A program made the position numbers and the translations under genes. A stretch of 64,000 nt of DNA from Eretmocerus hayati (taxonomy: Eukaryota; Arthropoda; Insecta; Hymenoptera; Aphelinidae). Numbering within the stretch: position 1 is the stretch's first letter; the number at the start of each line of letters is the position of its first letter. Below, piece by piece: positions 10,735 through 23,300 of the stretch. Below the pieces are notes generated by a model that saw only the letters and a list, made by a program, of their open reading frames with translations, searched no databases and was not told the DNA's origin. The stretch is from NCBI GenBank assembly GCA_029851415.1, contig CM056741.1:91051282-91115281 (forward strand), given 5' to 3'.

Positions 10735-12715
10735 CACCAATGGACATAGGAAATAGTACATAGAGTAATATCGTATGAAACTATGAAATTTGATTCTTGA
10801 CGCGAAGAAAGGAGAGAAAAATTGACATTTTTTCGTTCGCCCGAGTCACTTTTCAATGAAAGTTTTACATACTGATCAGAGTAAAAATTTTTCTGGAACC
10901 TGCAAGTGGTTGATTATTGTTTCCAATGATCACAGAAAGTAGTCCATGGAGTAATATCGAGCCAAACTATAAAATTTGATTTTTGACGCGAAGGAAGAAG
11001 AGAGAAAGTGGAATTCTTTCGTTCGCCCGAGTCACTTTTCAATAAAAGTTTTACATACTGATCCCAGTGAAAATTTTTTTGTAACCTGCAAGTGATCAAC
11101 TATTGTTCCCAATAAGCATAGAAAGCAGTTCTCAGAGTAATATCAAATGAAACTATGGAATTTGATTTTTGACGCAAAGGAAAAAGAGAAGGAATCAATT
11201 TGTTTCGTTCGTCCGAGTCACTTTTAAGCAAGAGTTTCACATACCGATCAGTGTAAAAAATCTTTTGTGACCTCCAAAAGGTTAATCATTGTTCCCAATG
11301 AACATCGGAAGCAGTCCATCGAGTAATTATAGATGAAACTATAAAATTCGATTTTTGACGCGGAGAAAGGAGAGAGGAAGTGAAATTTTTTCGTTCACCG
11401 CGAGTCACTTTTCAATGAAGGTTTTACCTACTGATCAGAGGAAACATTTCTTTGTAACCTGCAAATGATCGACTATTCCTCCCAATAAGCATATGGAGCA
11501 GTTCTCAGAGTAATATCAAATAAAACTATGGAATTTGATTTTTGACGCAGAGGAGAAAGAGAGAAAATCAATTTGTTTCGTTCGTCCGAGTCACTTTTGA
11601 GCAAGAGTTTTACATACTGATCAGTGTAAAGAACTTTTAGTGACCTTCTAAAGGTTAATCATTGTTCCCAATGAACATGGGAAGCAGTCCATTGAGTAAT
11701 CTCAGATGAGACTATGAAATTCGATTTTTGACGCGGAGAAAGGAGAGAGGAAGTGAAATTTTTTCGTTCACCGCGAGTCACTTTTCAATGAAGGTTTTAC
11801 CTACTGATCAGAGGAAACATTTCTTTGTAACCTGCAAGTGATCGACTATTCCTCCCAATAAGCATAGGGAGCAGTTCTCAGAGTAATATCAAATAAAACT
11901 ATGGAATTTGATTTTTGACGCAGAGGAGAAAGAGAGAAAATCAATTTGTTTCGTTCGTCCGAGTCACTTTTGAGCAAGAGTTTTACATACTGATCAGTGT
12001 GAAAAGTTTTTTGTGACCTTCAAAAGATCAATTATCGTTCCCAATGCACATAGGAAGCAGTCCATTGCGTATAGTTAGATGAAACTATGAAATTCGATCT
12101 TGGTCACGAAGAAAGAAGGGAGACAGTGAAATTTTTTCGTTCGCCCGAGTCACTTTTCAATAAAAGTTTTACATACTGATCAGAGTGAAAATTTTTTTGT
12201 AACCCTCGAGGGGTTAATCATTGTTCCAAATGAACATAGAGAACAGTTTATAGGGTAATATCGTATGAAACTATGAAATTCGATTCCTGACGCGAAGAAA
12301 GAAGAGAGAAAGTGACATTTTTTCGTTCGCCCGAGTCACTTTTCAATCAAACTTCTCCATACTAATCAGAGTAAAAATTTTTTTGTATTCTGCAATCTGT
12401 CAATTATTGTTCCCAACCAACATAGGTAGCAGTCCATGGAATCAGTCCAAATGAAACTGTGAAACTTGATTTTCGACGCAAAGGGAAAAGAGACAAAAGT
12501 GGATTTTCTCGTTCGATCGAGTCACTTTCGAACGAAAGTTATACACACTGAGAGTGACAAAAATCCTCTTTAAGCTGCAAGTGACTAATTATTGTTCTCT
12601 ATGAACATAGGAAGCAGCCTTAGAAGTAATTTCAAATGAAATTACGATATTTGATCATTGAAGCTAGGGGAAAAGAGACCAAGTGAAGTTTCTTGTTCGC
12701 CCCAGTCCAAAAATG
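10735..12715. repeat. Satellite array, 186 bp monomer, about 10.6 copies
   Basis: The marker GAGTCACTTT recurs at 10843, 11029, 11215, 11402, 11588, 11775, 11961, 12147, 12333 and 12519, so the period is 186-187 bp throughout. Each unit carries GACGC, a purine run, TTTCGTTCG, GAGTCACTTT, a TAC(A/C)TACTGATCAG-like segment and CCCAAT. Units at 11402/11588 and 11775/11961 form two near-identical 373 bp dimers inside a more diverged array. No coding potential. Confidence 0.95.
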
Positions 12716-13079
12716 ATCGAATTGCTTGCAGCCAAATCCGTCAAGTTCTGGAATGAATCGCAAAATCCTAATGAAATTGACTATGTATTTTCTGTTCGAG
12801 TTTTCAAGGACGCATTTCCTTCCCCACAACGTATACGTCGATAAAATATTGTTCATACCCCGCACATCGCATATCGGCCAGCGATGCAGGGAGCAAACTG
12901 ACTCACCCAGACTCAGCGTTCGCTGGCCGTGTTATACCGTACGAAGCGGTTCATAACTCGCGCGCGCAGCCGAATCGCTCTGTCTCTTGTTTTCAGAAAC
13001 TTTCGCGTCAGCCAATGAGCTCGCGGTTACCTCATCTGCCCCTCACTACTCCAGGCGGACTAACCGTGACGAATCCCAC
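12716..13079. other. Spacer between two satellites
   Basis: No homology to either array and no gene seen. It contains an inverted pair GGCCAGCGA (12877-12885) and TCGCTGGCC (12918-12926) and a CpG-rich stretch at 12955-13030. Confidence 0.4.
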
Positions 13080-16000
13080 TCTTACCCGCGAAGGGATAAT
13101 AGAATGATTTGTCTGTAAGCACTTCTTGGGCATAAGAAGTGACCGTCTTCAGGATTGATCACTAAAGGAGCAAAATCCCGAGTTCTACAACTTGACCAAA
13201 CCATTACCGATACAAGAATTTTACGAGGATAATATCTGCTTCCAAATCAATCCTGCAGAGGAGTCATCATGCCAGGCGTATCTCTACGAGTACATTCATC
13301 AATGGATGGGTTAGATGTGCAAGAGTTTAACGGTGACAAATCTCACTCCTGCCTGCGAATGGATCAGAGGATTAATGGTCTGTATACGGTTCTTGGCCAT
13401 GGAAAGTGAACATCTTCAGAATTGATCAATGAGAAAGCGAAATTCCGAGTACTCAAATTCGTCATGACCATGACCGATGCAAGATTCTTGGAAGGAGAAT
13501 ATCTGCTTCCGTATTCATCCTTCAGACAAAATCATCATGCCACGCCTATCACTACCAGTACATTTATGAACGGATGGGTTACATGTGCAAAAGAGTGTAA
13601 CCGTGACAAATCCTACTCCTCCCCGCGAATGGATCAGAGAGTGAATTTTCTGCAGACAATTCTTATGCATAAGAAGTGACCATCGTCAGGATGGATCAGT
13701 GGAAAAGCATAAGTCCTAGTACTCCAACTCGTCATAACCATTACCGATACAAGATTCTCGTACGGGGAATATCTACTTCCGAGGAAATCCGTAGCAGGAG
13801 TCATCATGCCAGGCCCATCTCTACAAGGACTTCGATCAACGGATGGGTTAGATGTGCAAGAGTGTAATCTTGATAGATCCTGGTCCTACCCGCGGATGGA
13901 TCAGAGGATGAACGTTCTGCGGGCGGAAAGGATGACCATCTACAGAATGGAACAGTAAATGAGCAGAATTCCGATTACTCCAACTTGTCATGGCCAATCT
14001 CGATACAAGATTCTCAGGAGGAGGATATTCGGTTCTGAGGGAATCCGTGAGGAGAGTCTCCATGCCAGGCCTTTCCTACGAAGACATTCATCAACGGAAG
14101 GGTTGGATGTGCAAGGGTGTCGATGTGATGAATTCTACTCCTGCCTGCGGATGGATCACAGAATGGATGTCCCGCAGGCAATTCTCCTGCTTGAAAAATA
14201 ACCGTTTTCAGAATGGATCAGTGGGAAAGCGAAATTCCGATGACTCCAACTAGTCATGGCCATCACCGATACAAATTTCTCGTGAGGGGAAAATCTGCTT
14301 CCGAGGAAATCCGTCAGATGAGTCATCATGCCAGGCCTCTCTCTACAAGTTCATCCATCAACGAAGCTGTTAGACGAGCAAGAGTGTCATCGTGACGAAT
14401 TCTACTTCTGCTCGCGGAGAGATTAGAGGATGAATTGACGGTACGCAATCCTTGGGCAAAAAAGTTACCATCTTCAGAGTGGAGCAGTAAATAACCGAAA
14501 ATCCAATTACTCCAACTCGTCATGACCATTCCAAGAACAAGAGTTCCGTGAGGATAACATCTGCTTCCGAATAAATCCTTCAGAGGAATCATGATGCGAG
14601 GCTCATCTCTACAAGTATATTTATCGATTGATGGGTTAGTTGTGCAAGAGCTTATCTATGACTAATCCTATTCTCGCCCGCGAATGGACCAGAGGAAGAA
14701 TGGACTGTGGATGGATAATGGGCATAAGAAGTGACAATCTGCAAGATGGATCAGGGAGAATGCAAAATGCCGAGTACCCCAACTCGTCATGACCATTACC
14801 GCCACAAGATTCTCGAAAGGAGAATATCTGCATGCAATACTTCTGCTTCAAAAATAGCCGTCTTCAGAATGGATCAGTAAGAAAGCAAAATCCCGAGGAC
14901 TCCAGCTCGTCATGGCCTTCGCCGATATGAATATCTCGTAAGGAGAATATCCGCTTCCGAGAACTCTCTTACGTATTCACGTTAGAAGGGTTATCATGCC
15001 AGGCCTATCTCTGTAAGGACATCCATCAACGGATGAGTTAGATGTGCGAGAGTATCATCGTGATGAATCCACTCCTGCCCGCGGATAGATCAGAAAATGA
15101 ATGTCCTGGAGGCAATTCATGTGCCAATCTGATGACCATCTCCGGAATGAAACAGTGAAAGAACAAAAGTCATATTACTCCAACTCGTCATGACCATTTC
15201 CGATACAAGATTCTGACAAGGAGAATATTCGCTTCCGAGAAAATTCGTCAGATAAGTCATCATGCCAGGCCTATCTCTACAAGGACATCCATCAACGGAT
15301 GGGTCAGATGTGCAAGAGTGTAATCGTGATGGATCCTAGTTCTGCCTGCGGATGGATCAGAGGATGAATGTTCTGCAGGCAAAAAGGATGACCATCTACA
15401 GAATGGAACAGCGAATGAGCAGAATTCCGATTACTCCAACTCGTCATGGCCAATCTCGATACAAGATTCTCAGGAGAAGGATATTCAGTTCTGAGGGAAT
15501 CCGTGAGGAGAGTCTCCACGTCAGGCCTTCCCTACGAGGACATTCACCAACGGGAAAGTTGGATGTGCAAGAGTGTCGACGTGATAAATTCTACTCCTGC
15601 CTGCGGATGGATCACAGAATGGATGTCCCGCAGGCAATTCCTCCGCTTGAAAAATAACCGTCTTCAGGATGGATCAGTAGAAAAGCAAAATTCCGATGAC
15701 TCCAACTAGTCATGGCCATCACCGATACAAATTTCTCGTAAGAAGAATATCTGCTTCCGAAAACTCTCTCACGTATTCACGTTAGAGGAGTCATCACGCC
15801 AGGTCCATCTCTGAAACGCCATTCATCAACGGATGGGTTGAGGTGGTGCAATATTGTCATCGTGACGAATTCTACTTCTGTCCGCGGATGGATCAGAGAA
15901 TGAATCGTCGATAGGCAATTCTTGGGCAAAAATGTGACCATCGTAAGAATGGAACAGTGAAAAAGCGGAAACCTGATCACTCCAATGCGTCATGACCATT

Positions 16001-16385
16001 CTCGATACAAGATCCCGGCATAGAGAATATTCGCTTTCGAAAAAATCCGTCAGATAAGTCATCATGCCAGGCCTATCTCAACAAGGACATCCATCAACAG
16101 ATGGGTTCGATGTTCAAGAGTGTCACCGTGATAAATTTCACTCCTGACCGCGAATGTATCAGAGAATTTTCCGTAGCCCATTTTGGAGCGGAAAGTGACC
16201 ATCTGCAGAATGGATCAGTGAAAAATTCAAAATCCGAATACTCCAACTCGTCATGATCATCGCCGATACAAGATCCTCGTGAGGAGGATATCTGCTTCCA
16301 AAAATTATCTATCGTATCCACGTCAGAGAAGTCATCATGCCAGGCCTATCTCTGTAAGGCCATCCATCAACGGAAGAAAGTTTCT
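13080..16385. repeat. Second satellite array, ~267 bp monomer, about 12 copies
   Basis: The marker CATGCCAGGC or a close variant occurs near 13268, 13536, 13805, 14061, 14327, 14593, 14995, 15261, 15517, 15795, 16063 and 16335. Typical spacing is 256-278 bp, with one 402 bp interval where an extra half unit is inserted near 14760-14880. Monomers share ACTCCAACTCGTCATG, CGATACAAGATTCTCG and GCGGATGGATCAGA. The block around 13805-14275 reappears at 15261-15735, offset 1,456 bp, as a higher-order repeat. Short open frames here are satellite translations. Confidence 0.94.
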
Positions 16386-16719
16386 GGACAATTTCGTGAT
16401 AGCCGATTAACACGGCGTCTTATGGAAAATGATCGATATTTTCATTTCTACCTATAAGATTTCGACGAGAGTGAACACACAGGAGTAAGAGTGCATGAAA
16501 AAGCATGGAAACGAATAAATCAACGATTAGGAGCGTAGAAAGAAAGATCTGAACCGACATGTCACTACTTTTGGCAGTTTCGGGGTTAACTTGTCGTCTG
16601 CTGCGTGCATTCACTATACCTATACCGCGGGCGGAGGGGAGTCAAGCGCGGGTATAATCTGCACTCGGACTCGTCAGTATCGCTGGTACTACCTCAAAAG
16701 TATAAAAATCACCCGAAAA

Positions 16720-17790
16720 AAATTTTTCGGGGCATAAATCGATAGCTTCTTTTAAGATCTTCAAGATGCTTCTTCCAAAATTCCCGTAGGTTGCATCGCC
16801 CCAGACATATGATTGTTTTTGCCAACCTATGTGTTATCCATCATTTATGGTAGGTAGTGTAGGTGTCAGATTTGAATAATCGTTTGGGCACTGTTTGTTC
16901 CATAATAAAATAGATTTGTTCATAAAAATTTTGAACATCATTTTCTGGTGTATTATTTTCAAGGTTAATCACTTCGTCTCATACTGCCATAGAAAGACTT
17001 TCGTTGATAAGTGCATAATCAGCTTTACTCAAATCATACTAAGGGATCTTACAATTAACTCCTTTTAATACTTCTAATCTCAATGAGAAATACTGTAGAA
17101 TATGGTGATCATCAACATGAAATTAGTATTCATTTGTAAGTATGGGATTGACTTCTGGAGAGCAAAAAAGAAGGTCCAAAGTGTAATTTTCATGAGGCGG
17201 GAGGGGAAAATATTGCTTACAACTAAGAAGTAGTACAATTAATTAATCGATTCCTTAACGGCTCCGATGCATCCACTATTCTCGAGTCAGCACATCCAGT
17301 AATTTAGCACAGTAAATCTTCACCTAGTGGCTGAACAATTTCATTGAAGCTGAAGTCTCCGATGAATAGAAGTTCTGAGTTTGCATGGCGTGATTGTATA
17401 TCATTCCTAGTCATCAGAAAATCTTGATATACTGATGGTAGTCACCGAGGAAGAATGTAAGCTGCACGAATGATGATGTTCTTTCTTCTAGTTTCGAGTT
17501 TCACAAAACCTTGTTCACAAGAGGTACCTGTACATTTTGAGGCAATGATATTCTTCTTGACACTTATGAGTACTCCAATACCTTTACGGTAATCATTATG
17601 AATGTCAAGCCCATCCCATCTAAATACGTTCTAGCTATAAAGTCCAATTTCTCCATTGTTTATATCTGGTTGGAGCCAAGTTTCGGTGAATACTATGATA
17701 TCTGGTGGAATTGTTAGGAGACTGATGTTAGTCGCTAGAGTTTTTGTCTTGGAATTAGACCTCTCACATTCTGTTAGTACTGTAATGAGT
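16720..17790 (-). pseudogene. LINE endonuclease relic (jockey/CR1-type)
   Basis: Read on the minus strand from ~17790 downwards. S-K-T-K then I-I-V-F-T-E-T-W-L (~17690) is the apurinic-endonuclease motif of non-LTR elements, followed in a shifted frame by Y-R-K-G-I-G-V-L-I-S-V-K-K (~17570) and L-F-I-G-D-F-S (~17355, the GDFN box). Further down (~17050-16800) is the post-endonuclease linker, K-A-D-Y then V-P-K-R. Several stops and frame changes separate the pieces. The RT part that should follow is absent where the satellite begins. It is a dead fragment. Confidence 0.75.
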
Positions 17791-17818
17791 TGGTTCTCCT
17801 CCATACACTCAATTAAAA

Positions 17819-17900
17819 GTGCGGTGGCCGGGGAACGATACGGCGACCTCTTGATCAAGACTCTGACACGCTGTAGACTGAGCTAGTCCGGCCGCACCAC
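17819..17900 (-). pseudogene. tRNA-derived hairpin-like sequence (tRNA-Lys-like SINE head)
   Basis: On the minus strand, GTGCGGCCGG opens and CCGGCCACCGCAC closes the segment, so the ends pair strongly. Inside are an A-box-like CTAGCTCAGTCTACAGCG and a B-box-like ATCGTTCCCC, with GTCTTGATCAAGAGGTC in the anticodon-arm position. The order is that of a tRNA, but loops and anticodon are altered. A tRNA-derived SINE head or pseudogene is likely. It interrupts the upstream side of the LINE relic. Confidence 0.5.
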
Positions 17901-18449
17901 GCGGTAGCTCTTATATGTGTCACACTTGAAGAGTGGGCGCCAGTGTAGCTTGCGGCCGTGCCAGTACATACGAATCTCCTCATCCTCGCCAGCAATCAGT
18001 TTTTTGATATGCTAGCATCCAATAAGGAATTATCCATCTGAGATACAGCAGACGTAGACGGACAAACGTTGTTGTTTAGAAAATTTAATTCTGGTAGCTT
18101 GATCACTGTTGCTAAGTTATTGATATATCTTATCATCAAGTTCCTCTCTCTACCTTGAGTTCTCTTCAACACTCGATTAGCAGCATTTTTGTACTGATTT
18201 TGTTGGAGTCTAATCCTATCATCTGCCACACGGTATTTCTTGTCAGTTCTATTTTTGTTTTTTCAGTAAATGCATAACATCTTGTTGAGTAAGGGTGATG
18301 AGAAGTGGTCTGGGCTTTTAACCAACTTGATTGCTAATACGGAACACTTTCATATTATCCATATTCACGCTAGTGTGACCCAGAATGTCCATCACTGTTG
18401 TTTGGTCTTTTGTCATATGGGTCATTCTCCATAGGCGCGTCAATTTCGT
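17901..18449. other. Unassigned stretch left of the inverted-repeat element
   Basis: On the minus strand 17996-18229 is open for 77 codons and basic (R-L-Q-Q-N-Q-Y-K-N then R-T-Q-G-R-E-R-N), but I recognise no domain. Nothing else is supported. Confidence 0.3.
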
Positions 18450-18453
18450 GTAA

Positions 18454-19814
18454 GAGTAATTCCGCGCGAAAGCGGACCACGATTTGCAGACATATCTCAG
18501 ATTGTTTTTCCACTATTCTTAATCGATTCTATGGTCCAAAAAATAAACTTTTCACCCTCTATGGGGTGAAAAAAAAATTTTTTGTTTCCGTGGGGAATAT
18601 CTTTGTGACAGTGTTTTGAGGAAAAAATACCTATCTTTTTTCAGTAAAATGGGTGTAGTTCCGACTTGAGGTAAGATACGACCACGCAAATAGTGGCATT
18701 CGAAAGGTCTTCCAAAAATCTATCGAAAAATGTTTCGAAAATTTTTCTTTGAGGCTACGGACACCCCCTATGAGCAAAAAGGTGAAAAACAGACAAAATT
18801 CATTTCCTCAAAAACCTAATTTTCTAAAAATCTGGAAATCCATATTTCGATGTAAAATGGCGTGTTCTTCCAGAAAAAAGTGATCCCGATCTGTGTTTTT
18901 GGGTTCTACGCTGTTTTTTTTTACGTTTTATCAATATTCTCAGACTTTTCGGTTGAAAAATGAATTTTTCTGCGCATGCGCAGGAATTTAGACCGCTGAA
19001 ACCAATTCCATGGAAAAGCCAAGGAAATTTCCTTCAAAATGACTATACTTAGTGGAGTCGATTCGATGTACTGGGACCAGGTCTAAAAAATGATGACACT
19101 CCTACTCGAGTCACGATAGTAATGGGGAATTCGTGCAAGATCTGCATTTACCCCTCTTGAGGATGCTTCATCATTGATGTGATGTAACTTTGGGCCAAGT
19201 AGATAAAATTGACTTCGCCAGATAGTCATTTTGAAGGAAATTTCCTTGGCTTTTCAATGGAGTTGGTTTCAGCAGTCTAAATTCCTGCGCATGCGCAGAA
19301 AAATTCATTTTTCAACCGAAAAGGCTGAGAATATTGATAAAATGTAAAAAAACAGCGTAGAACCCGAAAACACAGATCGGGACCACTTTTTTCTGGAAGA
19401 ACACGCAATTTTACATCGAAATATGAATTTCCAGATTTTTAGAAAATTAGGTTTTTGAGGAATTGAATTTTTTCTGTTTTCCACCTTTTTGCTTATAGGG
19501 GGCGTCCGTAGCCTCAAGAAAGAAAATTCGAAACATATTTCGATAGATTTTTGGAAGACCTTTCGAATGCCACTATTTGCGTGGTCGTATCTTACCTCAA
19601 GTCGGAACTACACCCATTTTACTGAAAAAAGATAGGTATTTTTCCCTAAAAACACTATCACAAAGATATTCCCCACGGAAACAAAAAATTTCTTTTTCAC
19701 CGCATAGAGGGCGAAAAGTTCATTTTTTTTGGACCATAGGATCGATTAGAAATGTCGGAAAAAGAATTTGAAACATGTTTGCAATTCGTGGTCCGCTTTC
19801 GCGCGGAATTACTC
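18454..19814. mobile_element. Long inverted-repeat (foldback) element, 1,361 bp
   Basis: The left arm (~18454-19050) is the inverted complement of the right arm (~19224-19814) over nearly 600 bp with few differences. The ends read GAGTAATTCCGCGCG. The loop is ~170 bp (19050-19224). A GTAA duplication flanks it (18450-18453 and 19815-19818), consistent with a 4 bp target site duplication. Inner arms contain TGCGCATGCGCA. No transposase is encoded. Its motif series (CGATTCTATGG, TATGGGG, TGCGCATGCGCA) is shared with the palindrome at 34129-35919, so the two are related families. Confidence 0.85.
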
Positions 19815-19818
19815 GTAA

Positions 19819-20371
19819 TGGCTCGCGATTTTCTAGAGGGATATACTAGCCCACTGGGAAGTTTTTCATGACTTAAAACAACATGTTTTCCGTCAAGCAC
19901 AAGTATATGCGGACCACGATTCCTCTGGGAAAGGTATGATACGACTGGTTTCATCGTCGAAATGTAAACTCCGTGGCTGTAATTTGAAAAATCGATGATT
20001 TGTTCCCATGTTCTCACTGCTCTGACGAGTAAATGAACTATCCTGCCTAAGGTAGGTGATTTATGAGGCTCCAAAGTTGTCTACGAAACGTGGGTTATAC
20101 TCAGTCAATGCGGCGGCGTTCAGTGAGACTCGGAAAGGTGATGTAATCGAATTCTCACAAAATTTCGTTGTTTTCAATGAATTGCGAAACTCAGTCGCTA
20201 TTTTTAAACCTTTGCGCCCTTGGCACCGTGTTAACTGATGATAATACACACAGTTAGTGGTAAGTAGAGTTCAGGAACTGAAAGATTCGCAGGATCGCTC
20301 GTTATTGAGTGTTGATCGGCGAATTTTAGAGCGTACCCTTTTGCTTTGTAAACTCCGTGGTACAATTATTA
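19819..20371 (-). other. Possible decayed coding sequence between two foldback elements
   Basis: The minus strand is open from 20249 to 20061 and, after a one-step frame change, from 20074 to ~19820. The joined peptide has F-V-D-N-F-G-A-S leading to L-G-R-I-V-H-L-L-V-R-A. I do not recognise a family, and the open frame could be chance. The motif TGTAAACTCCGTG occurs at 19963 and 20347 on the plus strand. Confidence 0.25.
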
Positions 20372-23300
20372 GGCCAGTAATTCTAGACTTCGAACTGTGC
20401 ATGAGTGCCAAAGGACGGTTCTATTTTTTTTCGATGCGGGATACCCTATAGAACACCCCCCCCCCCCCCCCATAAAATGGAACAACCCCAGGGGTGCGCA
20501 AGAAATTACAAAAACAAAATAGTGCGAAATTTTGTACTTTTTTGCGTTATTTCGCATCCCGGGGAGCCGTTATAATATTTGGATCATTTTTCATGGTACT
20601 ATGTTGTAGGCGATGGAATTCTCTAAATTTAAAAAAAAAACATGGTAAAATTCTTTCCGTAACTCGAGATAATTAGCAACAAAGCTGGAAAATGCCAAAA
20701 ATTTCCTTCATTTTTCATTTTGAGGGAAGCCAATGGATCGATGTGTACTTGCTGGAAAATTTAGCCCTCATAGAGTACTATATGTAAAAAAAATCAGAGC
20801 GATCCGTCAATAAATATTGACGCTATTCTAATTGTTTATCCCAAATTGTTGTTTTTTGCAATAGCCGTAAAAATTTTTCACGTGCACTAAAGTTGTCGCA
20901 AAAAATCAGAGAGCTTCCTGGAACCCTCAACTATAAGATGCGATCATGAAACCGGTCACTTTGTTACAAAAAATCGTCTCTGGAGCCAATTGTTTATAAA
21001 AATCGGAAATTGCCGATTTTATTTCGCACACGATTTCGCGAGTAATGGATATATGGAAAAATTCGTTTTTGGATGTTGTAGTACTAATTCTGCTCTAAAT
21101 TTAAAAAAAAAACATCACTCCACGACCTTTTGGACCGGAGATACCGATTTTTTTTTAAAATCGATATTTTATAAACAATTGAATATTAGGGGCCGAAATT
21201 TGCGGGAAATGGTAGAAAAATGTTCAAAGTTTCATATACGGAATGTTTCGTTCACATACCTTGACTTGCGTCCTTGTCCCAGCAGGTGAAAGTTAATGTT
21301 TTCTTTATCTCGCTTGAAAAAGGCTGCAGGGGTGAGGAGTGGGGGTATTCCCGCGGCAGCGTGGCGGGCCGACCAGAAACTGAGCCGCGCTCTTCAAATC
21401 CGATCGCTCGGAATTTTTGACGATATATATCTCGGGTCCTACTGGACCGTTTTTGATCATTTTTTTTCTAATTTGGGGTAGCTTTCAGAAAAAAACACAA
21501 TGGCGTATTAATTATAAGGATTTGAACGGCCATTTTGGGTGTATAAGGGGTACCGTGAAAATAAGAGGTTTTGGTCCAATTTTTCCCGTGTATCAACTAA
21601 TGTTTCTCACAGAAACATTCTGAATCTGTTGAACGTGGATAATCGATAAGGGAAAGCTCCTCGGAAGATTTGAAAATTGTGAAAACTTCTTCAAAAAAAA
21701 AAAATTTTATTGGAGAGCGGATAATCACCAAAAAAATAAGCATAGGGAACACCATATCAGTTTCCATTCTGGAAATTCGGAAATCGGGAAAAGTTTCCAA
21801 ATGTGACCCCAACAAATTTCATCGATTGGAGAGTGCCTAATCACTAGAAAAAGAATGAAGGATAGCATATCAATTGGCAAATTTTTATTAATGGAGTTAG
21901 ATCATTTCCACAAAATAGTCTCATTACATCGAATCACATCAAACATAAAAAACTTCATACACACTGTGAATCTTCGGTTGACGTTGATTCGTCTTGTTGA
22001 CGATATCCAGTCAACGTCGTTTGGCCAGTTTGATCGATTTCTATCTGAGTGGACTGATCGGCGACTCGAAAATCATTCAATATTTCGACGCCGTCATCAT
22101 CAATATTTGGATCATCAGTGGGGACCTCAAGCGGGAAATCGGTGGTGTTCTCACAATTTGTACCATGACAAGACTTGCATAGATCGATGCATGGCATCCC
22201 CACTCTGACGCACGAGCCTTTTTGTTCGAACATCCTTTCTTACACCCGCAACTGATTCGTTCCATAAGCTTAGGTGGGATCAAGATATTATTACGCGGGA
22301 GGCTGTGGGCTTTCTCAATCCAACATCTAATGCTAACACGCAATGAAAAGTATATGCTATGGACTTCTATTCTTCATTACAAAATTTCTGTTTTTCTTTA
22401 TCACAGCTCATCATAGTGTAGTACGAATAAAAATCTCTCTTGGAAGAATTGGCATCTTATGAATTGTTGTGGTGAAACTTGGAAATATTTCCCGAATCCC
22501 GGATTTTCCAGAATGAAAATTGATATGGTGTTCCCTCTGCTTATTTTTTTTGGTGATTATGCGCTTTTCAATAGAATTTTTTTTTCGGGAAAGTTTTCAT
22601 AATTTTTAAATTTTCCGAGGAGCTTTCCCGTATCGATTATCCACGTTCAACAGATTCAGAATGTTTCTGTGAGAAACATTAGTTGATACACGGGAAAAAT
22701 TGGACCAAAACCTCTTATTTTCACGGTACCCCTTATACACCCAAAATGGCCGTTCAAATCCTTATAATTAATACGCCATTGTGTTTTTTTCTGAAAGCTA
22801 CCCCAAATTAGAAAAAAAATGATCAAAAACGGTCCAGTAGGACCCGAGATATCGTCAAAAATTCCGAGCGCTCGGATTTGAAGAGCGCGGCTCAGTTTCT
22901 GGTCGGCCCGCCACGCTGCCGCGGGAGTACCCCCACTCCTCACCCCCTGCAGCTTTTTTCAAGCGAGATAAAGGAAACATTAACTTTCACCTGCTGGGAC
23001 AAGGACGCAAGTCAAGGTATGTGAACCAAACATTCTGTATATGAAACTTTGAACATTTTTCTACCATTTCTCGCAAATTTCGGCCCTTAATATTCAATTG
23101 TTCATAAAATATCGATTTTAAAAAAAAAATCGGTATCTCTGGTCCAAAAGGTCGTGGAGTGATGTTTTTTTCTTAAATTTAGAGCAGAATTAGTACTACA
23201 ACATCCAAAAACGAATTTTTCCATATATCCATTACTCGCGGAATTGTGTGCGAAATAAAATCGGGAATTTCCGATTTTTATAAACAATTGGCTCCAGAGA

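Noticed and set aside
13080..16385. Small secreted or repeat proteins from several 70-100 codon frames
   Set aside because: All lie in the ~267 bp satellite and shift frame with monomer length.
21296..22943. Plus- and minus-strand peptides that look conserved (for example around 21340-21620 and 22656-22930)
   Set aside because: They are the same sequence read in the two inverted arms of the 3.5 kb element; similarity reflects the repeat, not coding constraint.
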